Part shown: positions 8,170 through 15,053 of the stretch, piece after piece | Layout: each line of letters starts with the position of its first letter | Numbering within the stretch: position 1 is the first letter of the stretch | Source: Caryophanales bacterium UBA6414 | GTDB lineage: Bacteria; Bacillota_I; Bacilli_A; RF39; UBA660 | DNA length: 15,745 nt | Reading direction: 5' to 3' | NCBI GenBank assembly: GCA_002438545.1 | Contig: DJPK01000028.1 | Location: 771-16,515 of the forward strand | The notes under the pieces: model-generated | The model's database searches: none | The model's input: only the letters and a program-made list of their open reading frames with translations | Told to the model about the DNA's origin: nothing | Made by a program: the position numbers and the translations under genes

Positions 8170-8170
8170 C

Positions 8171-8217
8171 TTGTCTATTTTTCTATTTTGTAGTAGAATA
8201 TAACTACTTTTGGGGGG
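8171..8217 (+). promoter_or_regulatory. Promoter and unusual all-G SD of the M3-like peptidase
   Basis: TTGTCT (8171-8176), 17 bases, TAGAAT (8194-8199) forms a good promoter starting immediately after the upstream terminator. The SD is a run of six G (8212-8217) in place of GGAGG, five bases before the ATG at 8223. Confidence 0.6.
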
Positions 8218-8222
8218 ATATT

Positions 8223-9473
8223 ATGAAGTGTAGTGGAGAAGATTTAAGATGTAGATATGAAGACACTAAAGATATAGATATTTATGAATTGATTGCAAAT
8301 GATAAAGAGGCTTATGAAGAAGAAAGTAAAAAGTTTTCTAGTTTGGAAGAGTTATTTACTTCTTTGTTAAAATTAACTAAACATAATGATGAAGAACATA
8401 GGAAATATGTTAAAATAGATGATTCACTTGATATAGTTATTTCTTTTTTGAAAAGTAATTATAAAGATATGTATTATAGATTTATGGGTGTTTTATCAAA
8501 TAAGCGAATACATTTTATTTCACGTAGTGATTTACCTGAAATAATTGCTTATTTTCTTGATTATATTTATAATATTGTTATTAATGCTACCTTTACTTCT
8601 TGCGATATGTTTGAAAAGTTAAGTGATATTATATATGATAATTTATGTGATAGTACATTGAATGAATATTTAACATTTTTATCATTTTTAGGTTTTGATA
8701 TTAACGATATTGTTGCAAATTGTGGTTTTGTTAGTGATTATGAATTGTCTAAGAAAAATTTTATAGATAGTATTATGGATAGTAATATATCTAGTTATGC
8801 TGCTGGTAACGAAATATTTATTTGCTATGATAATACTTTTAAAGATGCTTTTGATATTTTGCATGAGTTTATTCATGTTGACAATTTATGCCCAAGTAAT
8901 GTTGTTCATTATGATGAGAATATAAATTTTGGGGATTTTGTTTCTAATAGACCGCATAATTTCTTTTTTAATGAAATACCCTCTATTATGATGGAAGAGG
9001 AATTATATGATTATCTAGTTAGTAATTTTGATTATGATTTGTCATTTTATTTTTCTTATCGTATGAAATTTATTCAAGATGAAATAGATGGTATTTACTT
9101 ACCACTTATGAATAGTGATAAAGATAGAATGATATATGATGAATATTTGAATACAGTTAGATCTTTTCTCATTAGTAGTCAGAATTGTAGTTTAATGTAT
9201 ATGTTGACACATGAGCATGATAATTCTGATAATAAACAATTGTCATATATATTTGGTATAATAATTTCTAGATATGCAATGACACTTAGTAAAGAAGAGA
9301 GAGATAGTATATTTAACTATGTTAGAAGTAGGATAACTAGTGATGAAGATTATTTTACAATGTTTAAGAATATTGGATTAGATATATTAGATAGTAAAGG
9401 TATAAATAAATTACTTAGTTCTTTATATGAAAGAAATAGAGTTATAAAGAATAGTTTAGTAAAGAAAAGATAA
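8223..9473 (+). CDS. Divergent M3-like (gluzincin) metallopeptidase
   Basis: This 416-residue protein has no signal peptide or obvious membrane helix. Its C-terminal half has the zinc-peptidase motif HEFIH (214-218) and, 33 residues later, NEIPSIMME (Glu251, Glu258), which lines up with the EVASTVNE third-ligand segment of PepF in this window. The flanks also align by eye: IFICYDNTFKDAFDILHE against ILLNYQNKFDDVSTLIHE, a YR...IY segment, and the end GLDILDSKGINKLLSS against GVDLSDSKVIEEAVKM. The distance from HExxH to the C-terminus is similar in both (about 200-215 residues), while the N-terminal region is about 170 residues shorter. I infer a short, fast-evolving M3 relative acting on peptides in the cytoplasm; substrate unknown. 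It lies alone between rpsR and rplI with its own promoter. Confidence 0.72.
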   Translation: MKCSGEDLRCRYEDTKDIDIYELIANDKEAYEEESKKFSSLEELFTSLLKLTKHNDEEHRKYVKIDDSLDIVISFLKSNYKDMYYRFMGVLSNKRIHFISRSDLPEIIAYFLDYIYNIVINATFTSCDMFEKLSDIIYDNLCDSTLNEYLTFLSFLGFDINDIVANCGFVSDYELSKKNFIDSIMDSNISSYAAGNEIFICYDNTFKDAFDILHEFIHVDNLCPSNVVHYDENINFGDFVSNRPHNFFFNEIPSIMMEEELYDYLVSNFDYDLSFYFSYRMKFIQDEIDGIYLPLMNSDKDRMIYDEYLNTVRSFLISSQNCSLMYMLTHEHDNSDNKQLSYIFGIIISRYAMTLSKEERDSIFNYVRSRITSDEDYFTMFKNIGLDILDSKGINKLLSSLYERNRVIKNSLVKKR

Positions 9474-9552
9474 TATGGGGATGATTTATTTTTAAATATA
9501 TTGATAATAAGTATGTAAAGATGTGGTAGTACATGTAATGATATATAAACAT

Positions 9553-9575
9553 AGAATTAGTGTTGGTTCTTTTTT
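9553..9575 (+). terminator. Weak candidate terminator after the M3-like gene
   Basis: AGAATT (9553-9558) pairs with GGTTCT (9565-9570), including two G-U pairs, followed by six T (9570-9575). It lies 80 bases past the stop codon, directly before the next promoter. I see nothing else in 9474-9552. Confidence 0.45.
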
Positions 9576-9586
9576 GCATAAATATG

Positions 9587-9595
9587 TGTTATAAT
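9587..9595 (+). promoter_or_regulatory. Extended -10 promoter of the next gene
   Basis: TGT followed by a perfect TATAAT (9590-9595) forms an extended -10. The -35 position lies in the T tract of the preceding terminator and matches poorly. The start would be near 9602, about 15 bases before the ATG. Confidence 0.5.
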
Positions 9596-9616
9596 TTATA
9601 GAAAGTTGGTGAGGAT

Positions 9617-10168
9617 ATGAATTTAGAATTATTGAAACGTGCTAAAAAATATATAGGAAGCATGGCTAATGGTATAAATCCATTAAATAATGAGATGCTT
9701 TCTGATGATGATATTTTAAATAATGTTAAAATTTCAAGATGTTTATTTTATGTTAATAATGTTTTAGGAGAGGTTTTAAAAAATGAGGAAAAGAAAATTA
9801 AGAAAAACAGAAAACTTCCGTTTGATTTAAGTAAAGAAAGTCTTAATTTTTTTAAATATTTAGATGTACCTGTACCAATTTCTATTATTACAAATGAATT
9901 AAACAAATTAAATACAAATCCTGAAGTTGTAAAGTTAAAAGCTACGCAACTTACTAATTGGCTTTTGAATATAGGAATTCTTGTTGAAAAAGAGGTAAAT
10001 GGAAGAAAGTATAAATTACCTACTGATATTGGAAAAAATATGGGATTATTTATAGAAGAAAGGGTTGGATATAATGGAGTGTATTATGTTGTAAAATATC
10101 CAAAACAAGTACAAGAATTTATAATCGATAATTTTGAAAATTTAATAGAGTATATAAATTATAATTAA
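9617..10168 (+). CDS. Conserved hypothetical protein, 183 residues
   Basis: I recall similar uncharacterised proteins in Firmicutes, with an N-terminal KKYIGSMANGINPL(x)E segment followed by DDDILNNVKISRCLFYVNNVL, but no assigned function; this is memory, not a search. The N-terminal 60 residues are helical, followed by a Lys-rich linker (about 57-66). The remainder alternates short helices and strands. The segment LTNWLLNIGILVEKEVNGRKYKLPTDIGKNMGL (about 111-143) looks like a winged-helix unit, so nucleic-acid binding is possible. There is no signal peptide or membrane helix. It has its own promoter and is closed by a small terminator before rplI, so it is probably expressed alone. Codon use is like its neighbours but it is richer in lysine. 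Confidence 0.7.
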   Translation: MNLELLKRAKKYIGSMANGINPLNNEMLSDDDILNNVKISRCLFYVNNVLGEVLKNEEKKIKKNRKLPFDLSKESLNFFKYLDVPVPISIITNELNKLNTNPEVVKLKATQLTNWLLNIGILVEKEVNGRKYKLPTDIGKNMGLFIEERVGYNGVYYVVKYPKQVQEFIIDNFENLIEYINYN

Positions 10169-10193
10169 TAGAGGTAAAAATATATTTTTAATT

Positions 10194-10213
10194 AAGTTAA
10201 CGGATGACTTTTT
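10194..10213 (+). terminator. Candidate terminator overlapping the rplI promoter
   Basis: AAGTTA (10194-10199) pairs with TGACTT (10205-10210), one G-U, around a 5-base loop, followed by T to 10213. Its 3' arm contains the -35 box of the following promoter. Confidence 0.5.
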
Positions 10214-10232
10214 GTTAGAAATTTGGTACAAT
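10204..10232 (+). promoter_or_regulatory. Promoter of the rplI-dnaB-M23-walJ-rlmH operon
   Basis: ATGACT (10204-10209; four of six consensus bases), exactly 17 bases, then TACAAT (10227-10232) preceded by TGG as an extended -10. The start is near 10239, leaving a short leader before the rplI ATG at 10257. Confidence 0.7.
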
Positions 10233-10256
10233 TATTATGGAAAGTGGGGATAGGAT

Positions 10257-10697
10257 ATGAAGGTTATTTTTATTAAAGATTTAAAGAAACAAGGTAGAGT
10301 TAATGATATAAAAGAGGTATCAGATGGATACGCTACTAATTATTTAATAAAGAATGGGTATGCAGTTAAGTATACTAAAGGTAGTAATGAAAGACTACAA
10401 AATGAACTTGATATTAAGGCTCGTGAAGAAGAAAAAGAGATAGAGAAGGCTAATAAAATAAAAGAAAAACTTAATGATGTATGTTTAACTTTTAAGGTTA
10501 AATGTAGTAATGATGGTAAAGTATTTGGGTCAATATCTAGTAAACAAATTAGTGATAAGTTAAATGAACTTGGTTATAGTATTGATAAAAGAGATATTAA
10601 GTTAAATGAAACATTAAATACTTTAGGCATGTATAGTGTTGAAGTTGTTATTTATAAGAAAGTTAAGGGGAATATTAAGGTTGAATTAAAAAAGTAG
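10257..10697 (+). CDS. rplI: 50S ribosomal protein L9
   Basis: L9 binds 23S rRNA near the L1 stalk and spans neighbouring ribosomes; it helps maintain reading frame. The 146-residue protein has the N-terminal rRNA-binding domain (1-50) with the family signature MKVIFIKDLKKQGRVNDIKEVSDGYA and NYLIKNGYAVKYT, then a long Lys/Glu-rich connecting helix (about 45-75) and a C-terminal domain with GKVFGSISSKQISDKL and LNTLGMYSVEVVIYKKVKG. Length is normal (about 148). The SD is GTGGGGA (10244-10250). Its stop codon overlaps the dnaB SD, and the rplI-dnaB pairing is conserved in Firmicutes. Confidence 0.98.
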   Translation: MKVIFIKDLKKQGRVNDIKEVSDGYATNYLIKNGYAVKYTKGSNERLQNELDIKAREEEKEIEKANKIKEKLNDVCLTFKVKCSNDGKVFGSISSKQISDKLNELGYSIDKRDIKLNETLNTLGMYSVEVVIYKKVKGNIKVELKK

Positions 10698-10706
10698 GTG
10701 GTATAA

Positions 10707-12059
10707 ATGAATCCAGGGCTTCCTAATAATATAGAGGCAGAGAAAAGTTTATTGGGATCAATATTTTGGTCTAGTTATGCTTTACAGAGAGCTTGTGAAG
10801 AACTATCTAGTGAAGTATTCTTTTTAGATAGTCATGCTAAAATATTTGAATGTATCTCAGAACTTTATAATAAACATCAACCAGTAGATATTAGTACTGT
10901 TGTTAGTTTAATGGTTGAGAAGAATATTGTTAATTTAACCGGTGGTGTTGAATACTTAAATGAACTTGTTGATAGTGTTGCAACAGGTGCTAATATAGAT
11001 TATTATATTGATAAGGTATTAGAGAAGTATACTTTAAGAAAAATGATTGAGGTTGCTACTAGTATTGTATCAATGGCTAATGATCCAAGTTCTAATTTAG
11101 AAGATGCTGTTGAATATGCTGAGAAGAGTATTTTAAATGTATCTAAGACAAGACGTGGAACAGAGTTTAGAACAGTTTCTGAAGTGTTGAATTCTGCTCG
11201 TGAAAATATTGATAATATTGTTAAAAATAAAGGTAAACTTACCGGACTTACTTCTGGTTTAACTGATTTAGATAGAATTACAACTGGTTTTCAGCCAACA
11301 CAACTTATTATTTTAGCGGCGCGTCCAGCTGTTGGTAAAACGGCCTTTGCTTTAAATGTGGCAACGGCAGCGGCAAAAAGTACTAAGAAGAATATAGCTA
11401 TCTTTTCACTAGAAATGCCGGCTGAACAATTGATTATGAGAATGATTAGTTCATTAGGACAAATAGATGCGCTGAAATTACAAAAAGGTAATTTAGAGAC
11501 GGATGATTATCGTAAGATTAATGAAGCGATTAGTCAACTTGCTGATACTAATATATATTTTCACGATGGTTCAGCTATAACAGCTAGTGAAATACAGGCT
11601 AAATGTCGTAGGTTAGCAACTCAAGGAGAAGGTTTAGGACTAGTAATAATCGATTACTTGCAGTTAATATCTTCATCTTCTAAATATTCCGGTTCTAGAC
11701 AACAGGAGGTATCAGAGATATCTAGAAAGTTAAAAACTATGGCTTTGGAATTAGAAGTACCAGTAATTGCTTTGTCGCAATTATCGCGTGATGTAGAAAA
11801 AAGAGAAGATAAGAAACCGGTTCTTAGTGATTTAAGAGAGTCAGGTGCTATTGAGCAGGATGCCGATATTGTTGCAGCTTTACATGCACCTAGTCAAGAT
11901 AATAGTACTGGAGTTATTGATAATAGTTTACCAGTACCTATTCAGCTTATTATACTAAAACATCGTAATGGTCAGACAGGTACGATAGATATGCTATTTA
12001 AGAAAAGAACTTCTACTTTCTTATCTTTGAAGAAGGATAGTGAGAATAATGAAAAATAA
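10707..12059 (+). CDS. dnaB: Replicative DNA helicase DnaB (DnaC in Bacillus)
   Basis: This hexameric helicase unwinds DNA at the replication fork. The 450-residue protein has normal length: an N-terminal helical domain (about 1-105) with NIEAEKSLLGSIF, a linker (about 105-175), and a RecA-like motor domain beginning TGLTSGLTDLDRITTGFQP. Walker A is ARPAVGKTA with Lys211; the H1a-like FSLEMPAEQL follows; Walker B is LVIIDYLQLI with Asp316. SRKLKTMALELEVPVIALSQLSRDVEKR, LRESGAIEQDAD and KHRNGQTG, the H3, arginine-finger and H4 regions, are all present. There is no intein. AGGTGG (10696-10701) supports the ATG. It overlaps the M23 gene by 11 bases. Confidence 0.98.
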   Translation: MNPGLPNNIEAEKSLLGSIFWSSYALQRACEELSSEVFFLDSHAKIFECISELYNKHQPVDISTVVSLMVEKNIVNLTGGVEYLNELVDSVATGANIDYYIDKVLEKYTLRKMIEVATSIVSMANDPSSNLEDAVEYAEKSILNVSKTRRGTEFRTVSEVLNSARENIDNIVKNKGKLTGLTSGLTDLDRITTGFQPTQLIILAARPAVGKTAFALNVATAAAKSTKKNIAIFSLEMPAEQLIMRMISSLGQIDALKLQKGNLETDDYRKINEAISQLADTNIYFHDGSAITASEIQAKCRRLATQGEGLGLVIIDYLQLISSSSKYSGSRQQEVSEISRKLKTMALELEVPVIALSQLSRDVEKREDKKPVLSDLRESGAIEQDADIVAALHAPSQDNSTGVIDNSLPVPIQLIILKHRNGQTGTIDMLFKKRTSTFLSLKKDSENNEK

Positions 12060-13551
12060 GGGGAATATTGGAACTACTTTGGTAGTTATTATACTTAGTG
12101 CTTTTATTTTCGTATTTGGGGGTCCAGGTACTGCTAAGAGAAAACCTAATACTTATTATGCTGTTTATGTTGATGGTAAGAAAATAGGGATGGTTGATTC
12201 GGAGACAAAGTTTGATGACTATATAAATACCCAAGAAGAAAAGTTAAAAGAAAAGTATGGTGTTGATACGATATATACTCCTAAAGGAGTTGAAGTTAAA
12301 AAATTAATTACTTATGATAATAATGTAGATAGTTATGATGATATATATAGAAAGTTAGTTAATAATAAGAGTTTTACTATTAAGGGTATTGTTATAACTA
12401 TTAGTGATAAAGATAATAGTGAGTTTGAGACTAAACAGATTAATGTTGTAGATAAGAAATTATTTGATGATGCTGTTATTGAGATAATAAAAGTATTTGT
12501 AGATGATGAGAAATATCAAGCTTTTATGGATGATAATCAAGAGAAGATATCGTATACAGGTTCTAATATAGAGGATATATATATAAGAGAAGATGTTACT
12601 TATCGTGAAGATTATATATCTACTAATGATAAAATATTTTTTGATGTTGATGAATTAGAGAAATATTTATTATATTCTTCTTTAGCAGAGCAGGATACAT
12701 ATGTAGTTAAAGCTGGGGATACTATTGAGACAGTAGCAGAAGCTAATAAGTTAAATGTTCAAGAGTTTTTAATAGCTAATCCAATGTTTACTAGTAAGAA
12801 TAATTTGCTTTATGAATCACAAGTTGTATCTGTTGGGTTAATTAATCCAATGTTTAGTATTGTTGAAGAAGTACATAGTGTTGAAGAACAAGAAAAGAAA
12901 TATACAACTGAAGTTAAATATGATGAAGATTTATTCTTAGGATACAGTTATGTTGAACGTGAAGGGGAGAATGGTTTAGAATTAGTTACTAAAAAATATC
13001 AGTATGTTAATGGACTTCTAGTGGATGCAACAGTTATGAATAGTGAAGAGGTTAAACCTTCAGTTAGTGAGATATTAGTAAAAGGTGAAAAATATGTACC
13101 TAATGTTGCTGATTTATCTTATTGGGCTTGGCCAACTCGTTCATCTTATGTTATAACATCTAATTATGAGTATCGTTGGGGTAGTTTCCATGCCGCTATT
13201 GATATTGCCGGTACTGGTTATGGCTCACCGGTATATGCTTCTAATAATGGAATAGTTATTAAGATATATACAGGTTGTGTACCGGGGGTTAAAATGTGTA
13301 ATTATGGTAATGGTAATTACATAGTAATTGATCATAATATTGGGGGATATACAACTCAATATAATCATTTAAAAGATATTTATGTTAAGGAGGGATTAAC
13401 GGTACAGCGTGGTCAACAAATTGGGACAGTAGGTAATACTGGTTGGGTTGATCCATTGCCAACAGCTTCTAATCCACTAGCAGGTGTTCACTTACACTTT
13501 GAAGTTAGAAGATATGGTAATCATATAAATCCGTTTAGTTTATTCAGATGA
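12049..13551 (+). CDS. Membrane-anchored LysM-G5-M23 peptidoglycan endopeptidase
   Basis: This 500-residue envelope protein probably cuts peptide bridges of peptidoglycan. It has an N-terminal membrane helix (about 7-24), a long extracytoplasmic segment rich in Asp/Lys (to about 215), a LysM domain (about 217-262, TYVVKAGDTIETVAEANKL), a G5-like domain (about 272-347) and a C-terminal M23 domain (about 363-497). The lysostaphin-type zinc site is intact: His381 and Asp385 in HAAID, His440 in YNHL, and His481/His483 in HLHFEV, so it should be an active enzyme rather than a SpoIIQ-like degenerate form. ATG 12049 is chosen over in-frame GTG 12040, which lies only two bases from AAGGA. It overlaps dnaB by 11 bases, and its TGA stop overlaps the walJ ATG. 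It implies a real cell wall. Confidence 0.93.
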   Translation: MKNKGNIGTTLVVIILSAFIFVFGGPGTAKRKPNTYYAVYVDGKKIGMVDSETKFDDYINTQEEKLKEKYGVDTIYTPKGVEVKKLITYDNNVDSYDDIYRKLVNNKSFTIKGIVITISDKDNSEFETKQINVVDKKLFDDAVIEIIKVFVDDEKYQAFMDDNQEKISYTGSNIEDIYIREDVTYREDYISTNDKIFFDVDELEKYLLYSSLAEQDTYVVKAGDTIETVAEANKLNVQEFLIANPMFTSKNNLLYESQVVSVGLINPMFSIVEEVHSVEEQEKKYTTEVKYDEDLFLGYSYVEREGENGLELVTKKYQYVNGLLVDATVMNSEEVKPSVSEILVKGEKYVPNVADLSYWAWPTRSSYVITSNYEYRWGSFHAAIDIAGTGYGSPVYASNNGIVIKIYTGCVPGVKMCNYGNGNYIVIDHNIGGYTTQYNHLKDIYVKEGLTVQRGQQIGTVGNTGWVDPLPTASNPLAGVHLHFEVRRYGNHINPFSLFR

Positions 13552-14318
13552 GATTTGAAGTTTTATCAAGTGGTAGTAAAGGTAATACTACTTATATAGA
13601 AACAAATAGTACAAAAATAATTATCGATATGGGTAATAGTTGTAAGTATGTTGTAGAAAAATTAAGCTTGTTAGGTATAGATCCTAATGATATAGATGCT
13701 ATTATGTTAACACACATTCATACTGATCATACTAATGGTTTAAAGACATTCTTAAAGAAATTTAATATTAAGGTTTATTTAGCTAGTAGTATGTTAAATT
13801 ATTTATCCTTTATTAGTAATTATTTCATAATTGATGATAGTATTGATTCACTAGTAATAGGTGATATTAATATAGATGTTATTAGGACATCACATGATGT
13901 TGAAGATTCTTTTGGCTATGTTGTTAATAATCTAGATAAATCAATAGTATATATTACAGATACAGGTTATATTAATCATAGATATTTTGATTTATTAAAA
14001 AATAGAAATGCTTATGTATTTGAAAGTAATCATGATGTTGAAATGCTTACTAATGGACGATATCCTTTTGAGTTAAGACAAAGAATATTGTCAGATAAAG
14101 GCCATTTATCTAATTATGATTCTGCTAAATATTTAGCATCTTTTATTGGAGATAATACTAAGTATATTATCTTGGCCCATTTATCAGAAGAAAATAATAC
14201 AGTTAGTCTTGCTCATAATACTTTAATTACGAGACTAGATAAATCTAAGATAGATTATAGTGATATAAAAATAGTTGAAGCATTGCAGAATAAGGAGACA
14301 AATTTTATAGAACTATGA
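13548..14318 (+). CDS. walJ: WalJ/YycJ-type metallo-beta-lactamase fold protein
   Basis: WalJ proteins are MBL-fold hydrolases, usually part of the walRKHIJ locus and linked to coordination of cell division, wall synthesis and DNA replication; the true substrate is unclear, and nuclease activity has been suggested. The 256-residue protein starts MRFEVLSSGSKGNTTYIE and has the metal motif HIHTDH (His56, His58, Asp60, His61), TSHDVEDSFGYVV, ITDTGY, FESNHDVEML and GHLSNYDSAKYLA, the conserved WalJ blocks. It starts inside the stop of the M23 gene (ATGA, 13548-13551) with no SD, so it depends on translational coupling. It ends with another ATGA overlap into rlmH. Having walJ before rlmH without walRK recalls the Bacillus region, trimmed. 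Confidence 0.93.
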   Translation: MRFEVLSSGSKGNTTYIETNSTKIIIDMGNSCKYVVEKLSLLGIDPNDIDAIMLTHIHTDHTNGLKTFLKKFNIKVYLASSMLNYLSFISNYFIIDDSIDSLVIGDINIDVIRTSHDVEDSFGYVVNNLDKSIVYITDTGYINHRYFDLLKNRNAYVFESNHDVEMLTNGRYPFELRQRILSDKGHLSNYDSAKYLASFIGDNTKYIILAHLSEENNTVSLAHNTLITRLDKSKIDYSDIKIVEALQNKETNFIEL

Positions 14319-14749
14319 TTAAGATTATATGCGTTGGTAAAGTTAAAGAAAAATATTTACGAGACATGATTGATGACTATACTAAAAGAATAAGCAAGTA
14401 TTACAAAATAGAAATAATTGAGGTAGCAGATAGTAATATTAATAAAGAAAAAGATGAATTACTTAGAGTTATAAATACTAAAGATTATAATATTGTTATG
14501 GATATTGATGGTAATAATTTATCTTCAAGGGAGTTTGCAGAAAAGATAGATAAAACATTTTTAATAAACTCTAATATAACATTTATTATTGGTGGTTCGG
14601 ATGGAGTTAGTCCAGAAATTAAAGAATTAGCTAATTATCGTTTATCTTTTTCAAAATTAACATTTCCTCATCAATTATTTAGAGGTATTTTATTAGAACA
14701 AATATATCGAGCATTTAAGATACTTAATAATGAATCATATCATAAATAA
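14315..14749 (+). CDS. rlmH: 23S rRNA pseudouridine-1915 N3-methyltransferase
   Basis: RlmH is a small SPOUT methyltransferase that uses SAM to methylate pseudouridine 1915 in helix 69 of 23S rRNA on assembled ribosomes. The 144-residue protein is slightly shorter than the usual 155-159. It has the N-terminal MIKIICVGKVKEKYLRDMIDDYTKRI, the SAM-binding FIIGGSDGVSPEI, the KLTFPHQLFRGILLEQIYRA trefoil-knot segment and the near-invariant C-terminal YHK. It starts in the walJ stop (ATGA); the AAGGAG at 14292 is too far (17 bases), so coupling is likely. It is the last gene of the rplI operon and is followed by a good terminator. Confidence 0.97.
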   Translation: MIKIICVGKVKEKYLRDMIDDYTKRISKYYKIEIIEVADSNINKEKDELLRVINTKDYNIVMDIDGNNLSSREFAEKIDKTFLINSNITFIIGGSDGVSPEIKELANYRLSFSKLTFPHQLFRGILLEQIYRAFKILNNESYHK

Positions 14750-14760
14750 TAGTTAATTAA

Positions 14761-14787
14761 GGATAGAAAAATAATTCTATTCTTTTT
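14761..14787 (+). terminator. Intrinsic terminator of the rplI-rlmH operon
   Basis: GGATAGAA (14761-14768) pairs with TTCTATTC (14775-14782), one G-U, around a 6-base A-rich loop, followed by five T (14783-14787). Confidence 0.85.
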
Positions 14788-14799
14788 AAGTTTATTTGC

Positions 14800-14828
14800 T
14801 TGTTTGGGGAATAATTTTATTGTATAAT
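14800..14828 (+). promoter_or_regulatory. Promoter of the small hydrophobic peptide (toxin) mRNA
   Basis: TTGTTT (14800-14805), exactly 17 bases, then a perfect TATAAT (14823-14828). The start is expected near 14835, giving a 5' UTR of about 64 bases before the ATG at 14899, long compared with the other genes here. Confidence 0.75.
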
Positions 14829-14860
14829 GTGTTCAAGGGAAATTTAGTTGTTGAGTGTCT

Positions 14861-14889
14861 ACCTCCTATTTCGATGAGTGAAAGGAGGT
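14861..14889 (+). promoter_or_regulatory. SD-sequestering hairpin in the toxin leader
   Basis: ACCTCCT (14861-14867) is perfectly complementary to the SD AGGAGGT (14883-14889). TTC (14870-14872) and GAA (14880-14882) extend the stem inward across a 2-base bulge, leaving the loop GATGAGT. In the folded RNA the ribosome could not reach the SD, the typical block on translation of type I toxin mRNAs. The SD is ten bases from the ATG. Confidence 0.8.
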
Positions 14890-14898
14890 TTGATAAGA

Positions 14899-14997
14899 AT
14901 GAAGAAGGGAATTTTTGTTATAAAAGTTCTTAGATACATTGCTATCATTTTGTTACTCCTTACTATGTTAGTAATTGTAATAAAAAATGACACTTAA
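14899..14997 (+). CDS. 32-residue single-helix membrane peptide, probable type I toxin
   Basis: The peptide starts MKKGIFVIKVLRY, continues with an unbroken hydrophobic stretch (about 13-28, including AIILLLLTMLVIVI) and ends KNDT. Basic N-terminus, one membrane helix and a short polar tail are the hallmarks of type I toxins and of the Hol-Tox-type small peptides of Firmicutes, which act at the membrane and are lethal or growth-slowing when over-made. Supporting context: its own consensus promoter, a strong but hairpin-locked SD, and a convergent antisense RNA over its 3' end. Codon choice (CTT, CTC, ATC, TAC) differs from the AGT/TTA-rich neighbours, suggesting separate origin. The gene is too short for routine calling. 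An alternative is a harmless small membrane protein or a regulatory leader peptide; toxicity is inferred. Confidence 0.75.
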   Translation: MKKGIFVIKVLRYIAIILLLLTMLVIVIKNDT

Positions 14998-15019
14998 TCT
15001 TTTTGACAGATTAAATGTC
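14982..15019 (-). terminator. Intrinsic terminator of the antisense RNA
   Basis: Arms 14989-14999 and 15009-15019 form an 11-bp stem with a 9-base loop. In the minus-strand RNA all 11 positions pair (one G-U) and a run of six U follows (complement of A at 14982-14987). In the plus-strand RNA the same site has a C-A mismatch and no T tract, so it should work mainly on the antisense transcript. Confidence 0.8.
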
Positions 15020-15053
15020 GAACCACTTTTAATTGGATAGTCATTCAACGTGT

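Noticed and set aside
8688..8876. Minus-strand open frame inside the M3-like peptidase gene
   Set aside because: It lies wholly inside a gene with conserved motifs and has no recognisable protein features.
10176..10189. Perfect 14-base AT palindrome (AAAAATATATTTTT)
   Set aside because: It has no loop, no GC pair and no T tract beyond it. Such runs are expected by chance in DNA this AT-rich; the hairpin at 10194-10213 is a better terminator.
12013..12234. Minus-strand open frame across the dnaB/M23 junction
   Set aside because: It is opposite two well-supported genes, with composition typical of an antisense shadow.
13548..14318. Use of UGA as tryptophan (mycoplasma code)
   Set aside because: Trp is encoded by TGG throughout, and TGA acts as stop at 13549-13551 and 14316-14318 exactly where the next gene begins.
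14874..14933. A 19-codon open frame (MSERRFDKNEEG...) overlapping the toxin SD and start codon
   Set aside because: It has no SD of its own and lies in the hairpin loop. Translation there could open the hairpin, but nothing supports it beyond the ATG.
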